Origin: Gracilariopsis chorda
Lineage: Eukaryota; Rhodophyta; Florideophyceae; Gracilariales; Gracilariaceae
Assembly: GCA_003194525.1 (NCBI GenBank)
Contig: NBIV01000268.1
Coordinates: forward strand, 46,411 to 110,410
DNA length: 64,000 bases
Reading direction: 5' to 3'
The notes under the pieces were generated by a model. It was not told where the DNA came from, did no database searches, and saw only the letters and a program-made list of their open reading frames with translations. This document shows positions 29,638-42,470 of the stretch, in pieces. A program made the position numbers and the translations under genes. The first letter of the stretch is position 1; each line of letters starts with the position of its first letter.

Positions 29638-31053
29638 TGTTCTTCATCATCATGACGTTTCTTCTTTACACCATTAATCCCCTATAACTGTTAATTCAGT
29701 ATTCTATTTGCTACAGTTCATAAACTTCTTGTTCCATCCGTGAGGATCTTCTTCTTCTTCTTCTCTTCTCCGCTTAGCGGTCACTTCATACCCTTTGGGG
29801 ACTGGGTATGGTTCTACCCTACTTGGGCTTTATTCACAGTTGGTGGTATGGATACCCGAGTGCTTTGGTGATATTGTAGGAATTTAGACCTAGGTAGGTG
29901 TTCGATGGGTTCCATCGTGTCCTCTTTTGGGGGGTATTCATACCAACAGATTTGGTAATAAATCACCCCTTCCGGGTCATATTCGTGACGCACGATGCGT
30001 TGGAGAACTAATTCTCGGGAATAAGTGTCCTATTTCACAGCTCTCATGACGGATTCCCGCCAAAGCGAGCCTTTCAAGGGTACCAAGGGACTCGTTTCCA
30101 ACCCTGATCGAGTTTATTCCGGTTCTCGGAGACCGGAGACTTGTAATTTACTTTCCGTAGGTCCGTCGAATCGACCGAATGGTAACTTCCATGATACCAG
30201 TAGTAGCACAAATCTGAAAGTGTGTCCAGATAGAACTAGCGTTCCAGATTACCACATCTTCAAGTGAGCTCTCAAGAGTCGTTAACCAGCGAAAAGTACC
30301 TTCTGAGATTCGGTTAGCGCCTCATAGTGTCGGGATTACCGTTTGAGGAAGATACTCATGTGCCACACTTCCTGCGCATGGAGGCGGATCGACCTGCTAC
30401 GGTGCTTGCACACTGGATCCTGATTGGATGACCGTCGCCGCCGGACTCCCACAAAGTTTCGGTGCCGTTATACGTAAACTATTGCCGATGGGTACCATGG
30501 ATTGTCGTATACACGGGTACGGTGTCCGTTACTTCTGCACCTCAGTGCTCGGTGACGTTGTAAGCGTGTTACGTCCGACTCCTTATACTGGCTGTGCGCC
30601 GTGTGATGCACGTTGCGCGTGAACTTCCCACACGCCGTGGCGCACATCTCAACGTTCTATCTCGTCAAGAGTTTCACGAAAGCCTCGTTCTTCCCAGCAA
30701 CTAGAAATTACAAGCACAAAAGCGTGGTGTACGACTGATTGGGGTCGTCGTCTTCGACAAGGTAGCCCAAGTCAGGGTCGGCTATCACCGGGCGCGGTTC
30801 GCAACTAGTCTGAAGAGCAACGCCTTGCGTTTTATCGCTACTGCAAAGTCCTGATTTCAGCAGTCGAGCCATGGGGTCGGGCCTTGATACAGTGGTGTCT
30901 TCTCTTTGAGGGCTTTGCCTAGTGGGCTTCCAATGTACTTTGCGGGGTCCCAAGTCCCCGTCTCACACTGTGCGATTAACTATTTGGTGCTCAGCAATAA
31001 TTTTCCCTGGCGACGTCAGTAAATCGACAGTGTTCGCATCTCCCTTGCCCTAT
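29638..31053. other. gypsy-2 spacer between antisense gene and integrase end
   Basis: No clear open frame. By position it should hold the chromodomain remnant on -. A faint trace, TLWES-like, reads on - near 30460-30490 but is too weak to call. The sense linker seen in gypsy-1 is probably represented, degraded, at 30708-30953. Confidence 0.5.
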
Positions 31054-31560
31054 TTAGTTGGAGCCCGGGGGGTTGGGTAGGGTGGGTGGCAGGTTGAATC
31101 GAGTGCAGTGATCCGGGATATCCGGGGACTTGTTCTGAAGACGGAGATCCGTTTCCATCGGTAAATCCGATAAACCAGGATCCGGATGCGGTAGAATCAC
31201 TGGCTGCGATGGAGAATGAACCATGAGCGGGTCGTCTGAGTCCAGATTAACCTCAGAGGTATGCCCGGTATCAGAGTCTGGGTGAGGGTGAAGAGATACA
31301 GTAACGCGGTCGCGCGAAACTTTTTCTTGGTGGTCGTTAATGTCCAAGATCACTTTTTCGTTGGCAGGAGAAACCACGGGAGAGGGTCCGTCCACGATTG
31401 GATAAAGCTTTTGACGCCTTTCATCTTCAAGATTATAATACTTCTTAAGAAGGAAAACAAAGCCATTTGTATTAACCTGTGGATCTTGCCGCCGAAATTA
31501 CACTTCTACGCAAGTTGATCGTTGTGCATAGCTTTCCGGAGAACCTGTATCATCTTCTTT
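31054..31560 (-). pseudogene. gypsy-2 integrase C-terminal module and linker start
   Basis: On -, DGPSPVVSPANEKVILDINDHQEKVSRDRV matches the gypsy-1 GPY/F region (VDGPFTAISVNTDTVVVEMG ... ISRDRVVL), followed by Pro/Ser/Asp-rich linker (PHPDPGLSDLP resembling HPSRGLSDLP). Frame breaks separate it from the core. Confidence 0.75.
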
Positions 31561-31763
31561 AAACATTCTCTCCAGATCCACCTGTGTAACCGCGTTGAAT
31601 GGTACGCCGAAAAAGTCGGTTGAGCCTCGACTGCCACTGGGGCTGGGATTGGCGACAGCATAAACTCAAAAGGTGAAAGTGACGTAAACCGATGTAAGTG
31701 GGTATTGTAGACATACGTAACTGCATCGGTATACAGGTTCCAATCCTTAGGATGATTCGCAAC

Positions 31764-32538
31764 TTAGGATCGTAACGCGTTAAGAATCGTACGATTAAAT
31801 CGTTCTACATGTCCAATACCCTGCGGGTGATATGTTTTGACGAACATATTTCGGACATTGAGAATACGGCAAACGTCTTGAAAGAACTTTGACATAACCT
31901 GGGGGCCATTGTCGAACAACAAATCGACTGGGGGACCGTAAACGAATATCCAGTGTGCGACGAAGCCTTGTGCCACCGCGGCAGCAGTTTTTCGTTTAAG
32001 CGGCACTGTTTGTACGAGTTCAGAAAACCCGCCGGTTATTATCAGCAGGTAGCGATTTCCTCGATGTTTCACAATCAACCCGATGAATATATCGATCGCC
32101 ACGAATTCCAGCGGAGTGCGAGCTAGTAGCAGCGTTAATGCCTTAGAGTATTTCCGTAGTTTTACGTGGTTCTTCGTGCATTCCATACAAGAGCGGCGAG
32201 CTGCCACAGTCAAACGCCATAGCGGGCCAGTAGAAATCTCTACGGAGAGTTAGATATAACTTCCTACCCCCTGGGTGTGCTCCGAGTTTCACATAATGAG
32301 AAAGCTGGAGAACCCGTCTCTGTAAAGTGTGGCGTACCACAATCTGTGGAGAAGAATTAACCAACCTGACAAGGTATACCTGTTCGTTCGTCGAAAAAGG
32401 TAAGTGATATCCTCCATTGAGGCGAGCGCAAATCTGCGAACATAACGGGTCGCATTGTTGCTCGCGAATCAACTCTTCAGGAGTAATAGGCTTTAAAGAG
32501 CCTTCGTTCGAGGGCACCGAAGTTTGAGAAGCTAGCAT
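31764..32538 (-). pseudogene. gypsy-2 integrase
   Basis: The zinc module (QLSHYVKLGAHPGGRKLYLT, CMECTKNH) and the core (FVAIDIFIGL, FDNGPQVMSKFF, YHPQGIGHVERFNRTIL) are recognisable; the DDE residues survive. The zinc part and core are in different frames, with a break near 32200. NGQVERF of gypsy-1 has become GIGHVERF. Confidence 0.9.
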
Positions 32539-32559
32539 ATCATCACAAATGTCCTCTGA

Positions 32560-33279
32560 CTAATCCTTGGTATTCCGTTCATCGTTCTCGACCACGAAAC
32601 ATGGCATTTCGAGATCATCGACCGGTTCTGCTTCTACAGTGGCTCCTAGGCGGGATAACGCGTTGGCTTGCGTGTGAAGTGTTCTCTCTTTGTAGAGTAC
32701 TTCGAAATCGAATTCTGAGAGTCGGAGGCGCCAACGCATGAGGCGTTCCGATGGTTTGGCAATCTTCATGAGCCAACGAAGGCAGTAATAATCCGTATTT
32801 ACCTTAAAATAGGTTCCCATAACACATGATCGAAGAGTGGCAAGCGCCCAAACAACGGCGAGACACTCTTTTACAGAAACCGAGTAGTGACGTTCGTGCG
32901 CGTTCAATGTCCGAGACAAATATCCGATTGGGGATCGTTCACCCTCTTCGGTCACTTGAAATAGTGCAAACCCGACCTGGTTACCACTGGCATCAGTATG
33001 CATTTCATAGGGTAAACCAAGACTTGGCAGCGCCAATATTGGCGAAGATGTCACGGCGTTTATGAGAGCTGTGAAGGCAGACGCTTTTGCGTTGCCAAAA
33101 GTTTCCAGTTTAACTGGTTGTCCCTTCTTTTGGAGAGCATTCAGAGGTGTCTCAAGCTCCGCAAAACTCGGCACAAACCGACGATATATGTTACAAAGTC
33201 CAGGAATTGATCGGAGTTCCGTTTGCGTAGTCGGATGTTTCGCGTTCTTTAGCAATTTAACTCTTCCCTCGTCTATCAA
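32560..33279 (-). pseudogene. gypsy-2 RNase H
   Basis: YEMHTDASGNQVGFALFQV (Asp), SVSVKECLAVVWALATL (Glu position is KE in the family motif), VNTDYYCLRWLM (Asp) and HTQANALSRL, where the final Asp of ADALSR is Asn. The ORF is uninterrupted for 239 residues. The remaining parts of pol are frameshifted on both sides. Confidence 0.9.
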
Positions 33280-34308
33280 AAGCTGTCCGGAGCGGACGGA
33301 TTATATTTCCAAGGTACTTCACCGAATTGGTACAGAACGTCCACTTCTTGAGTTTCAGCGTAATCCCTGCATCTCGCAGCACACACATGACGTTCGTCAC
33401 ATGGGTTATGTGATCATCAAAGTTGTTGCAGAACACGATTATATCGTCGAAATACACCAAGGTTGTCGATTTTAACTTGGCCAATAGATTATCTATGGCA
33501 CGTTGAAACGTAGCAGGTCCACTAGGTAACTCGTAAGGCATTCGTTTAACACGATATAGTCCTTGGTGACACAAAAACGCAGGTTTGTTGCGGTCATCCT
33601 TGCGTATAGTCACTTGCCAATAACCCCAATTGGCGTCAGGAGCCGTGAAAACCGTAGCAATACCAAGTGAGTCAATGTAATTGTCCATCCGAGGGATGGG
33701 GTAGACGTCCTTGACAATAACTGTGTTGATACGTCAGTAATCGATACAAAATCTCCACGATCCATCCTATTTTGGAACGAGCACTACTGGCGAAGCCCAA
33801 GGTGATTGAGCGGGTTCAATGACGCCAGCGCGTAACATCTTCTCGACTTAAGATTTTCATCCTCATGGGCTGTCGGTCCAGCCCAATAGAGATGCTGTGC
33901 AATTAGCCAAGTGTTCGGTAACAAATCAATACCGTGCTCCGTTACTCGTATTGTTCCAAGGGAACCGTCCCACATATTGGTAAACTCACGAACCATATCT
34001 CGTAGTTTCTCATGATGAGAGTCAGGGACATGATCCAGATCGATCTCCTCGAGTTCTTCCATAGAATTAGCCTGTTCTGAACCAGTTGGTCGCGCACAGG
34101 TTTCCGTTGTTCGTTCACCTTTGAAGTTGGGATCCGAATTACGCTCAGCGTTGTTAGAGTTGTCGTTCCCCTCCTTAGAATCTTCCACTCCCAGAATGGC
34201 AGCCAATGGAATTATCGGTGGCGGGATACTCCGCGGGTGTGGGAGAACCAACTCCAAGACCTGGTTCTTGACTAGACACTGAGTAGTTTTGCCAACGTTG
34301 GCAACCAT
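33257..34308 (-). pseudogene. gypsy-2 reverse transcriptase
   Basis: Two frames together cover RT. The N-terminal part (33784-34308) includes the linker and LDHVPDSHHEKLRDMVREFTNMWDGSLG. The palm (33257-33688) has FTAPDANWGYWQV and FQRAIDNLL. The catalytic motif is YFDD in LVYFDDIIVF. Frame breaks near 33700-33850 interrupt it. Confidence 0.92.
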
Positions 34309-34440
34309 TTCCTGTAATGGAACATCAGGGCTTATAGAAACAACTCTGTTTGCAAGTGCGAGTTAACGCTGGTCTTATAACGACGAAAGCGGTTGAACCA
34401 CATGGTATGAAATCTGTTTGGAAACAACTGTGACAAAGAC

Positions 34441-35045
34441 TTAGAACTCCGGTAGTACTGGATTTGAATGAGCAATAAAAAGCTTTGTAGAAACGGGATC
34501 TATATTCTGCATTTTTTGGTCAGTCGGTATCGGTACAAGCTTCTGCTTAGCACACTTGAGTGGTTTCCAGACAATAGGCATGGTAGAAATGTTTGCCATT
34601 ACCACCTTATTCGCACTGGGGCGATTTACTTCGACAAAGCGATCACAACAGCCACAACCAATAATCACTGGTGCAGCGAGTTTATTGCAAGCAACGAAGT
34701 ACATTTGAACCATAAAGGTACCCAATCTCACTACGAGAGGAACGTATCCGACGGTCTTCACGGGATTATTATTCCCGTAAGCGATATCCAGGCCTGGTCC
34801 AAAACGAATTTGAGCCCGAAGAGGCGGGGGTACTAGTTCAGAGTTGATAAAGTGGGGTGCAGCATCTGTATCAAAACAGATAACTGGCGAATCATATGTT
34901 GATTGGACAGGCCAAGATCTGCATAAACTTTGTAGCTTCTCTTTGCCATGACCAGAGGTCTATCTGGAATACGGATATTACGATAACGTATCCACAGACG
35001 ATATAGAACAGAGATGGCTTCCGAGCTCACGTCAGTTGCAGTCAT
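34441..35045 (-). pseudogene. gypsy-2 protease with mutated active site
   Basis: It follows the gypsy-1 protease: AKRSYKVYADLGLSNQHMI, a frameshift, then FDTDAAPHFINSELVPP and APVIIGCGCCDRFVE. The catalytic triplet reads DTD instead of DTG, which should abolish dimer-protease activity. Confidence 0.85.
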
Positions 35046-35176
35046 TTTCCTGGTATGGATCTTAGCAGCTGGGGAGCGAAGCTATACCGCCTTGGGCGTC
35101 AACGTCGGCTCCGAGCACGCCTCTCCCGTAGGTGAGACTCCCGAATCTAGTTTTTCGAGGAGGAATTCACCGAACT

Positions 35177-35761
35177 CTATGTCATGATCCCATGATGGGA
35201 ACCAGAATTAATCCCATTAGTAGGTACGACCGCGTCCACCGTTTGATCAGCGGTTGGTTTAACCACGGTAATATCCGTTCGTGCCAGTGCGTCGTTAGCA
35301 AGTAATGCTTTCACCTCTTCGTATAGAGTACTCGGCACTCGAGCTCGATAAGCTGGAGTCAGCGTTTTATACTTCACGATAGCCTTGGGCACCTGCCGGA
35401 ATGTCAAGTCACACTTCAGGGCGATATGACCATGATGGATACATCTATGACAGATAGCCAGTGCGGCTTTATCGTATTGGCGATGGGTATCCGTTTGACG
35501 TTGCGGTTTCGGTACGAACCATCCAGTGCGGGTAAGAAAGGATCCGTTTGACGCGTGAGCGAGGGGAGTGGCCTGAATCCATGCCCCACCGGCGTAGAAA
35601 GCGTTGTCTTTTACCAAAATCGGAGCAATGTTGACGGCAATTCCATAATCCCAAACGAGCCAGGGCGACTTCCAGCGTCTTGGGCTTTGTCCATATCTGC
35701 GTTCGCAGTTCTGCCCTGGGGCAAATAAATCGATTGTGACAATTTCTCCAATAAAAGACAT
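35177..35761 (-). pseudogene. gypsy-2 nucleocapsid with CCHC zinc knuckle
   Basis: CHRCIHHGHIALKC fits C-x2-C-x4-H-x4-C and corresponds to the single knuckle of gypsy-1. Downstream, YKTLTPAYRARVPSTLYEEV matches gypsy-1 NYEALTPEEKRSVPTASYLRA. Confidence 0.88.
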
Positions 35762-35781
35762 CTCGCCGAATGGCTTTTTGG

Positions 35782-37235
35782 TTAACTCCTTGCACGGTGA
35801 GGTTTTCCCTCAGCCTGGGCATACTGGACAAGTTCAAGGTACGAAAGCGTCCCCTTATCCCCACTGTGTGGCCCGAAGAGTACTCTTACTGCAGGATCCA
35901 ATCCAAGAACGAACATCTCACACCGCTCCTGCGCGGAATGCACACTACCCCAACGATGAAACGCTTCATTCAAGAAGGTTCAATAGACCATTTCGGTTTC
36001 AACAGGCCCCTATTTCGCATCGCGTAGCGCGAGTATCGCCGTCTGGATGTCGTTGGCCGTAACGTATGACCTGAGAAGGTGATGAACTGCTTCCAGCCAG
36101 CGAGTTACTCTTCCTTCCGAGTTTCTCGAGGTTCTTTGAACGGAATTGAACTGATCTTCAGCCATACTGGTTAGGGAGTACGGTAACGCAAGATGCGCAT
36201 GGGCTTCACTCATGCAGAGTATGTCAGCCTCCTGAATGAGCCTAGTGATGAATTCAAGCAACAGAATGGGATCTTCTCCTCAGAAATGACTCAATTCAAG
36301 AGTAACATTCATCTGTTTGATGCAATTCTTAACCTTGCCAGTACTTCATGCAGACCGAGTAGATGAGGAATTATACAAACGATAATAACCATACGATAGC
36401 AATTTCCGGTAAAGCGGATTCATAGGCTTTAACTCCTTGAGTCCGAGGTGACTCCTACGTTTCTCGCGACAGCGAAAGACTCCCTGAGTAGTATATTTCG
36501 CCTTCGACTTCGTCGCACGGTACTTCACGCGTTCGTAGTCGGAATCTGATGAGTACGTTGAGAAATCCGCTGAGCGGCGATCAGAGTCAGAATCCGACGA
36601 ACCCGAATAAAGGTAGTGAACATCCTTTTAGGGTTTAGGAGACTGTTCTTTGTCTGGACGGCGACTTGAATCGATAGAGACGACCTCGTTTTCTGCTTCC
36701 GTGGGCGCTTCTGTATCCATACGGATGGTCGCATCCAGCGTATCCAAAAGAACGTGCACACGTTCCAAAGCCAACTGAACGTCATTCACATAAACTTGTT
36801 CTAGTCCTTGATGAAGGTATCCGGGGCACACAGACATTCCAAAATGGAGTTCACATCTCCACGTAAGATTCGGATATCTCCCAAGGTATCCTGAACTCGC
36901 GCAATTTCAACTTTTTGACGAATTTCGTTTACCTCTTCGAGGAAAGACACATGAGCCACTTTAGAGATGTGGATCATCGACTCTAGTCGAGCAAACGTAG
37001 CTGAGCCCATACCATGGTAAGCCGCAGACGGCTTTTCGACCACTGGGGGTGGTACTGCCTGGGTAATAGCATGTGGAGCAAACGCACCCGACAGCGTTGT
37101 TCGGGCACCCCGCCCAACTTCATTATTGTCCAAACGTTCCGGAACGGATTTGCACCCTGCGGGGGTATACCAACTGCATCGGTAAAACCAATACGAGACT
37201 TGGGGGCGCGTGTTGACATATTGCATGCCAGTCAA
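35782..37235 (-). pseudogene. gypsy-2 gag, N-terminal and capsid part
   Basis: Several frames together match gypsy-1 gag: IRILRGDVNSILECL (LRILRSDVNSVLESL), LIQEADILCMSEAHAHLALPY (FLAEADILGMNEGQAYLALPY), AFHRWGSVHSAQERCEMFVLGLDPAV (AFHRCGNVYPAGERSTMFIDGLDPAI) and SYLELVQYAQAEG (TYLELVQHARVEG). At least three frame changes and stops are present. Confidence 0.88.
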
Positions 37236-37335
37236 CCGAATTTTTGGAACTTTAATGAACTCGAATCAGAGGTTTCCAAAGAACTGGGGTAATAAAACTA
37301 TCTTGGTAGATTCTTTCAAAGAACTGGAACAGCAC

Positions 37336-37358
37336 AGAAATGCTAGGTCAGGAGACCA
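37336..37358 (-). other. Probable primer binding site of gypsy-2
   Basis: On -, four bases after the 5' LTR, reads TGGTCTCCTGACCTAGCATT. The first seven bases equal those of gypsy-1 but the rest differs, suggesting different or diverged primer tRNAs. Confidence 0.55.
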
Positions 37359-37362
37359 CTTT

Positions 37363-38074
37363 TGAAGCAATATCCATAGGCGGGAAAGCCTTCCAAGATG
37401 TTCGCAGCCTTGCTCTCTTGTGAGGTAGGCGCGGGGACAGGGCGTACCACAAGGTGTTCGGGTGTAAAATCAAGGTGGCTTCCGGCTATGCCGACGGATT
37501 TGATACCGAGAATCGGGCTACCAGCTGGTCAGCATAGTGCACAGGTCCGTGTGAGCAGTGTGCCAGTCCACGGAGAATCCAGAAAGGGAAAAGGCAAAAA
37601 GGGGAGAAATCAGAATCAGGAGTATAACCAGGCGGGTCGTAAAGAAAGCCAAAAAGCCCCGGCGGTTGGGGTTTTGCTTGTTCAGCCAGCACGGCAAAAC
37701 TCAATACTAAGTCGAACGGCTATCTGTTCCCACAATAGAAAGTAACCAAAACGGTAAGAACAGTGATCATTGGGCGAGCCCACGGGGTAAGACAGATCAG
37801 CGGTCCTTGGTGATACTGTGCAGGTGAGTATAATGAGATCGAACGGGATGGAAGCCCAGCAGGAGTTGGTCATTTCGCACAGGTGATACACTCAGAGCCG
37901 AGTCACAGCTTGTCTTTAATTCATGGTAAAACGGCAAAGCCGTCCTCCCTTAAGTACTATTGGGTTGCAATAAACTAACAATAGTACTAATGTCGTGTAA
38001 CACACTTGTGGTCCACACACTTGTGTCACTTGGCGGCACTGCCAGCCACGGCACAACACGACACGTGTGACTCA
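37363..38074 (-). repeat. 5' LTR of gypsy-2
   Basis: On - it starts TGAGTCACACGTG and ends GATATTGCTTCA. It is 712 bp and aligns with 27856-28574 over its full length. Confidence 0.9.
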
Positions 38075-39536
38075 AGCCAACCATGAATAATCTCCGTACG
38101 CTTGCTACGCGGCCATCTGTTCCAGATACCACAGAAATCACCCACGAAGGTTCCAAAAATACCAATTAAAATTCATATCGAATTTCACCCAATATTTCGG
38201 AGGGTCCACTCATACCTGAGTTAATCCATGCCACGTCGGTATTGAATCATTCATGATACACCTTGCCTAGAGTCTATGCGTGAGCACATTGCTTGAAATC
38301 TCTTGCAACAAGAATTTACTTTGATCCAACTACTAACAACTTCTACTCTCTTGAAACATTTTCAAGTATGCTAAAAGCCTTCCCCAGTACTCTGTCTATA
38401 TCTGCAGGAGAAGGACTAGATTGCAGTTGCGATGATTACTGAGATGCCCCTCTAAGCTCCGAAGATGAAAAAGACGTACGTTTCCTCTTTGAGTTGAATC
38501 TCTTCGTATATCCTTTAATTCTGGGTTTCATTCTAACATAATCTTTACTCGGTGGTTTGATCGTCGTGTTTTTTTATGAACAGAACCGGAATTCACAACG
38601 AACTATCTTTGAAAACCAAGAAGGCTCTCTAAGTCTAAGACTAAAGAAAGCGGTGGTACCGATCATTGAGATAACACGTCCTGGACATTTTCCGAGAATT
38701 GGTGAACGCGCTCTACCGCATTTATAGTCATACTTGATGCAGTTCTATGGCATGTATCAAGTAGCGCGACTACAGATGCTCTGGTAACGTAATTCTGCAC
38801 CTCAGCACTTCTGTCTTTCACATTATGTCATCGAAATCAATATCAGTTTCGTTTGTAGTGGTTTTGCGCAGCAGCTTTTCACACTCTTCTTTTTTATACA
38901 TTCTTGCCTGCTTTCGTACTTCGCTTGTATCTTGAACAGAGATTACGCGATCAGATGCTCTTCATTATGGATCAAAAAGGTGATAAATGGTGATGCACTC
39001 ACCCTAAACGGGACTTACATCTGGTAGTTTTAGAAGTTCTTCTGGGCATACATATGCACATTTCACAATGTGTGTACATAGAAACACCATTTTTAGTGAC
39101 ATGTGACAGGTGCATGATACAAGAAGATTGCTTTCTTGGCCATTATCCGTTGGAATGACTGTTGTTGTGAACACGACGGCAACTGGTCTTGACTGTTGCT
39201 GCGAAATCCTGGATGAAGAGGTCGGAGGTCTTCTTTGTTGCAGTTCTAATCGCTCGACCGCGCCAATTGAGCTCCCATGCTCTAAAACCAGTCTAGAACT
39301 GGTCTCGGTGTCTTACTCGATCACAGAGGTTGAGATAACCGCAAATGTTTTGCACTGTCGATGCTCAACTTTTTGAACTTAGTGAGAAATTACGTCGTGT
39401 ACTCTATGAGAAGGTAATTCAGAACTTCATCTGGTAACGGTAGCCGGCAATCTCGTAGAGATCTAAATCTACTACTCAAAGAATATACTGACTTTGTCCG
39501 AGCGTTCTGTCGCCTGTCCTCTCTTTTCAACGTTTG
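38075..39536. other. MULE internal DNA, AT-rich
   Basis: No clear coding sequence. By position it would include the 3' end of the MULE transposase transcript on -. A short + frame at 39110-39376 has no recognised features. Confidence 0.5.
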
Positions 39537-42183
39537 TCAACACATCCCGTAGTTTATATGAGAGGAGGGAACCTTCTTAGAGAGAATATACGCCTTACAT
39601 CCGAATTTGGATTGTTCCTTGTAGCCAGTACCTTGGAAAAGGTACCTCCTAGGGACTAATAAGTCTTTAAAACAGCTCACAACCATGTGTGGCTTCTCTA
39701 AGTAAAGGAATCGATTCCAAACTGGAGGTCCTCCCCCAAAATGTTCAAAATACTTCCTTTGGAAAGACTCTCTGCGTCCCATAAAGCTTTGTACGGTTCG
39801 TGATCTACACATAGCGAACAAGTCCCTCGACATATCGTCACACCAAGACTGGCGTTTTATATGGGCGCACCATGATTTCACGTTGTGCATCTGGTTCTGG
39901 TTAATATTTTATTTATCAAAAGAAACGAATGAACTTTCAAACACCTGCTCCATAGCATTGATGCATGGAATGCTTTGGTCCCTGTTTAGCATTGCCGGTG
40001 ACATTGGAATGATAGACTTAAATCAGGACAGCACCTCAAGGAAGTCAGCTGTCATTTCTCCTGAAATGAAACCCATAAAGAAATCGAAAGTGAATCCATC
40101 GTTTGAACTTCCATTCACAGTGAAGAGTGGATACCCATATCGATTTGCTATGGCTTTGCAATCAATTGATACACCAGGTACAATCCCAAAAAGTTCGTAG
40201 TCCTCCAACCACTCTTTCCATGACCAGCAAGCCAGCTTTATTCGTCCTGCGCAGTCACACTTAAAGAATAATTTGTTTCTTGGATCCTGTCTATTGAGCT
40301 CAATAAGAATCTCACTCAACCCCATGCACTCCAAGTTCTTTGGGTTACTCCCTGGCCCTGCACATCATAGTTGCTTTTGTGCAGATATGGGATTGATCAG
40401 CTCTTGTGCTTGTCTTTAAGGTACCTTATTGTGTACTGGGAAGGCATGTGTAGCTTTCCCGTCATGTGAATTGCCTCAGCTCTCATTTTTGGAGCAAAAT
40501 ACTTCACAGTTCCGTGTTGGGTTGACGGGTGTGTATGCCTCGCCACTGTGAATTCAGCGACGTAGCTTCGTCTACTAGTACTATCCGAAACCTTCTTGAT
40601 CGTCATCGAAAACGAACAACGGTCTTTCTTGTCGTTGTACTTCTGGCACTTCAAAATTTATTTTGGTAGAACTCTCTGATCTCCAGATACTCCGTCACAT
40701 TTCTTTGCTTCTCCTTCAAACAAACATAGAGAGAAGTTCTCATAAATATGTAGAATCCCACACAGTCTGCAATATTTTAAACGTCCTTCAGAACATCATG
40801 GACAGGGTAAATCAAAGGAAATGATTGAAGAAATGCGAGAAAAGCAGCCTTAAAGCACTCTTCTATATCCTCGTTCTGATATTACTCAACAGTCTGGCTA
40901 TTGCTGTCATCCTGTTTGATATCCTCCCCGTCAGTTTTCAGAATCTCAATCTAGCCAGTATCTTACTATTGCCGTCCAGTTCTACTATAAGGACATGAAA
41001 TAAGTCGAGAGGGAGCTCCTCTTCGTTGTCAAGAAAGCATTCCATAAGCTCAGTTCGATGTATACCACCTTCATAACTTCTTTCCTCACACAATTCATTA
41101 ATGCGTGTGGAAAGCGTCCCATCGACTTCCAAGGAAACCTTATCGGTAGATACTTCAGTTTCCATTGCTACACTCAACTGCAAGTTCTCCAGTGAAGTTT
41201 CCGGATAGCATTCTTTATGCTTCTCCAAAACCTCAGGTCTGTCGTCTGCGGGCGATCGTTTGTCAATCTCAAAAGCCTCCTTTCCATTCTTCAAAATAGC
41301 AAAGGGAGTTTTTGAGCCAGATAAGTCCTCTACAACACCTAAATTATGTCCCTGGTCCACTACGTCTCCTACAATGAGAGCATTGTCATAATTCATTCTC
41401 ACTTCTCCTACATCTGGCGCGATAGCATCTTCCAATCTTGATATTTCTATGAATATAGACCGTGCTGGTATTCCGGAGCGGTTCAAACGGCTCAGAGTTG
41501 CGACGAAATTGCTTCGCATTGGATAAAAGAAGTAGCTTTACTGCTATTTTAGACATCAGAACTCTGTTTGAACCTGGTTCAAGAGATTCCTCATGAGAAA
41601 CTCTTTTCCATCGTCCATTGTTCCAGTGGAAAGGTCTTTCTGGTACTTGACATCCTCTCCTCGGCAGCAAACTGGTTTCGAACATCTTCCAATCCGGTTC
41701 AGTCATCCCTGTTAGTCCATTCTTTTTCCAGATCCTAAAATGCGAGATAAGAGATCGCCTAATAATCTCTACTCGCTTTTCAACCTTCTTTCTGATGCTT
41801 GATAGAGGGTCATGGTTGTGATTGAGACAATAAGATACCTCCCAATTATTTTTACGTCTGATGAGGTTGAAAGAGATGTTCGAGTGACAATTCGAATTCA
41901 TACAGCGCATCCTTCCCATAAGAGCCCTATCGTTTCCCTTAACGCTCCCGCAAACTGTTTGAAAGTAGTGAAGGCCATACATCCAACCATTCGTTGTTAC
42001 CAGTGACTGTAGGATTCCTACTAAATCGTCCACATGATCCACTTCATTTGGCAACTGCAGCTGTGGCACAGAACTATTCCCTGCATTACTCCAAAATGTA
42101 AGAAGTAGGTCTTCAACTACGGAATAAGCTGCACAGTAGCTATCTTCAAAGCATATCTTCCGAGGTACACGGGTCATAGACAC
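39537..42183 (-). pseudogene. Decayed MULE transposase
   Basis: Reading on -, a zinc-finger-like N-terminal part (41386-42183) has GSVKGND, MRCMNSNCHSNISF and WEVSYCLNHNHDP, resembling the FAR1/WRKY-GCM1 type finger of MULE transposases. A second such stretch lies at 40397-40654 (CQKYNDKKDRCSFSM ... YVAEFTVARHTHP). The MULE catalytic region is at 40023-40334: KLFFKCDCAGRIKLA, then GVSIDCKAIANRYGYPLFTV, then DGFTFDFFMGFISGEM, fitting D-x-T-x-x-T-N-K-Y-G-x-P-L and the trailing E-T. The C-terminal part is at 39537-39890. Several frameshifts and stops break it. It would have mobilised the 26884-47588 element. Confidence 0.72.
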
Positions 42184-42470
42184 CGTGGAGAGATGTCTAT
42201 TCAGCAGCTCAATTTTCTCAAGACAAGCTTCCCTTCTTGGCCGTTTCTCCTCTCTTCTTTCTATATATATTTGTCAGGCGTCTCGGCGTAAACTTGGTCC
42301 CTGTCAAATTTGCCGCTCCAAGTGCCCGAATCACTTCTACGGGATTTCAGTGTCCCGAATTCTGTAGAATTGTCCGGCTGTTCTACCATTTCTCTGCGCC
42401 AAGAAGTGCTCCCATTCGTAGCTTTCGTACTCTTTGACTTCTGTCCCTTCTCTTCATTCACTTTGGCGTC

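Larger units (their letters stand above)
27856..38074 (-). mobile_element. Ty3/gypsy chromovirus-type element gypsy-2, old and decayed
   Basis: LTRs at 27856-28574 (3') and 37363-38074 (5') enclose gag, protease, RT, RNase H and integrase on the - strand and an antisense remnant on +. Protein order and motifs match gypsy-1 throughout, but the LTR sequences are different and the coding region carries many frameshifts and stops. The LTR pair has clearly more differences than in gypsy-1. No matching 5-bp TSD was found (GTTAG left, AGCCA right), so a boundary may have been altered. It is nested in the MULE. Confidence 0.9.

Noticed and set aside
30430..30500. Possible chromodomain trace of gypsy-2 on -
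   Set aside because: Only a TLWES-like match in one frame; too weak to call.
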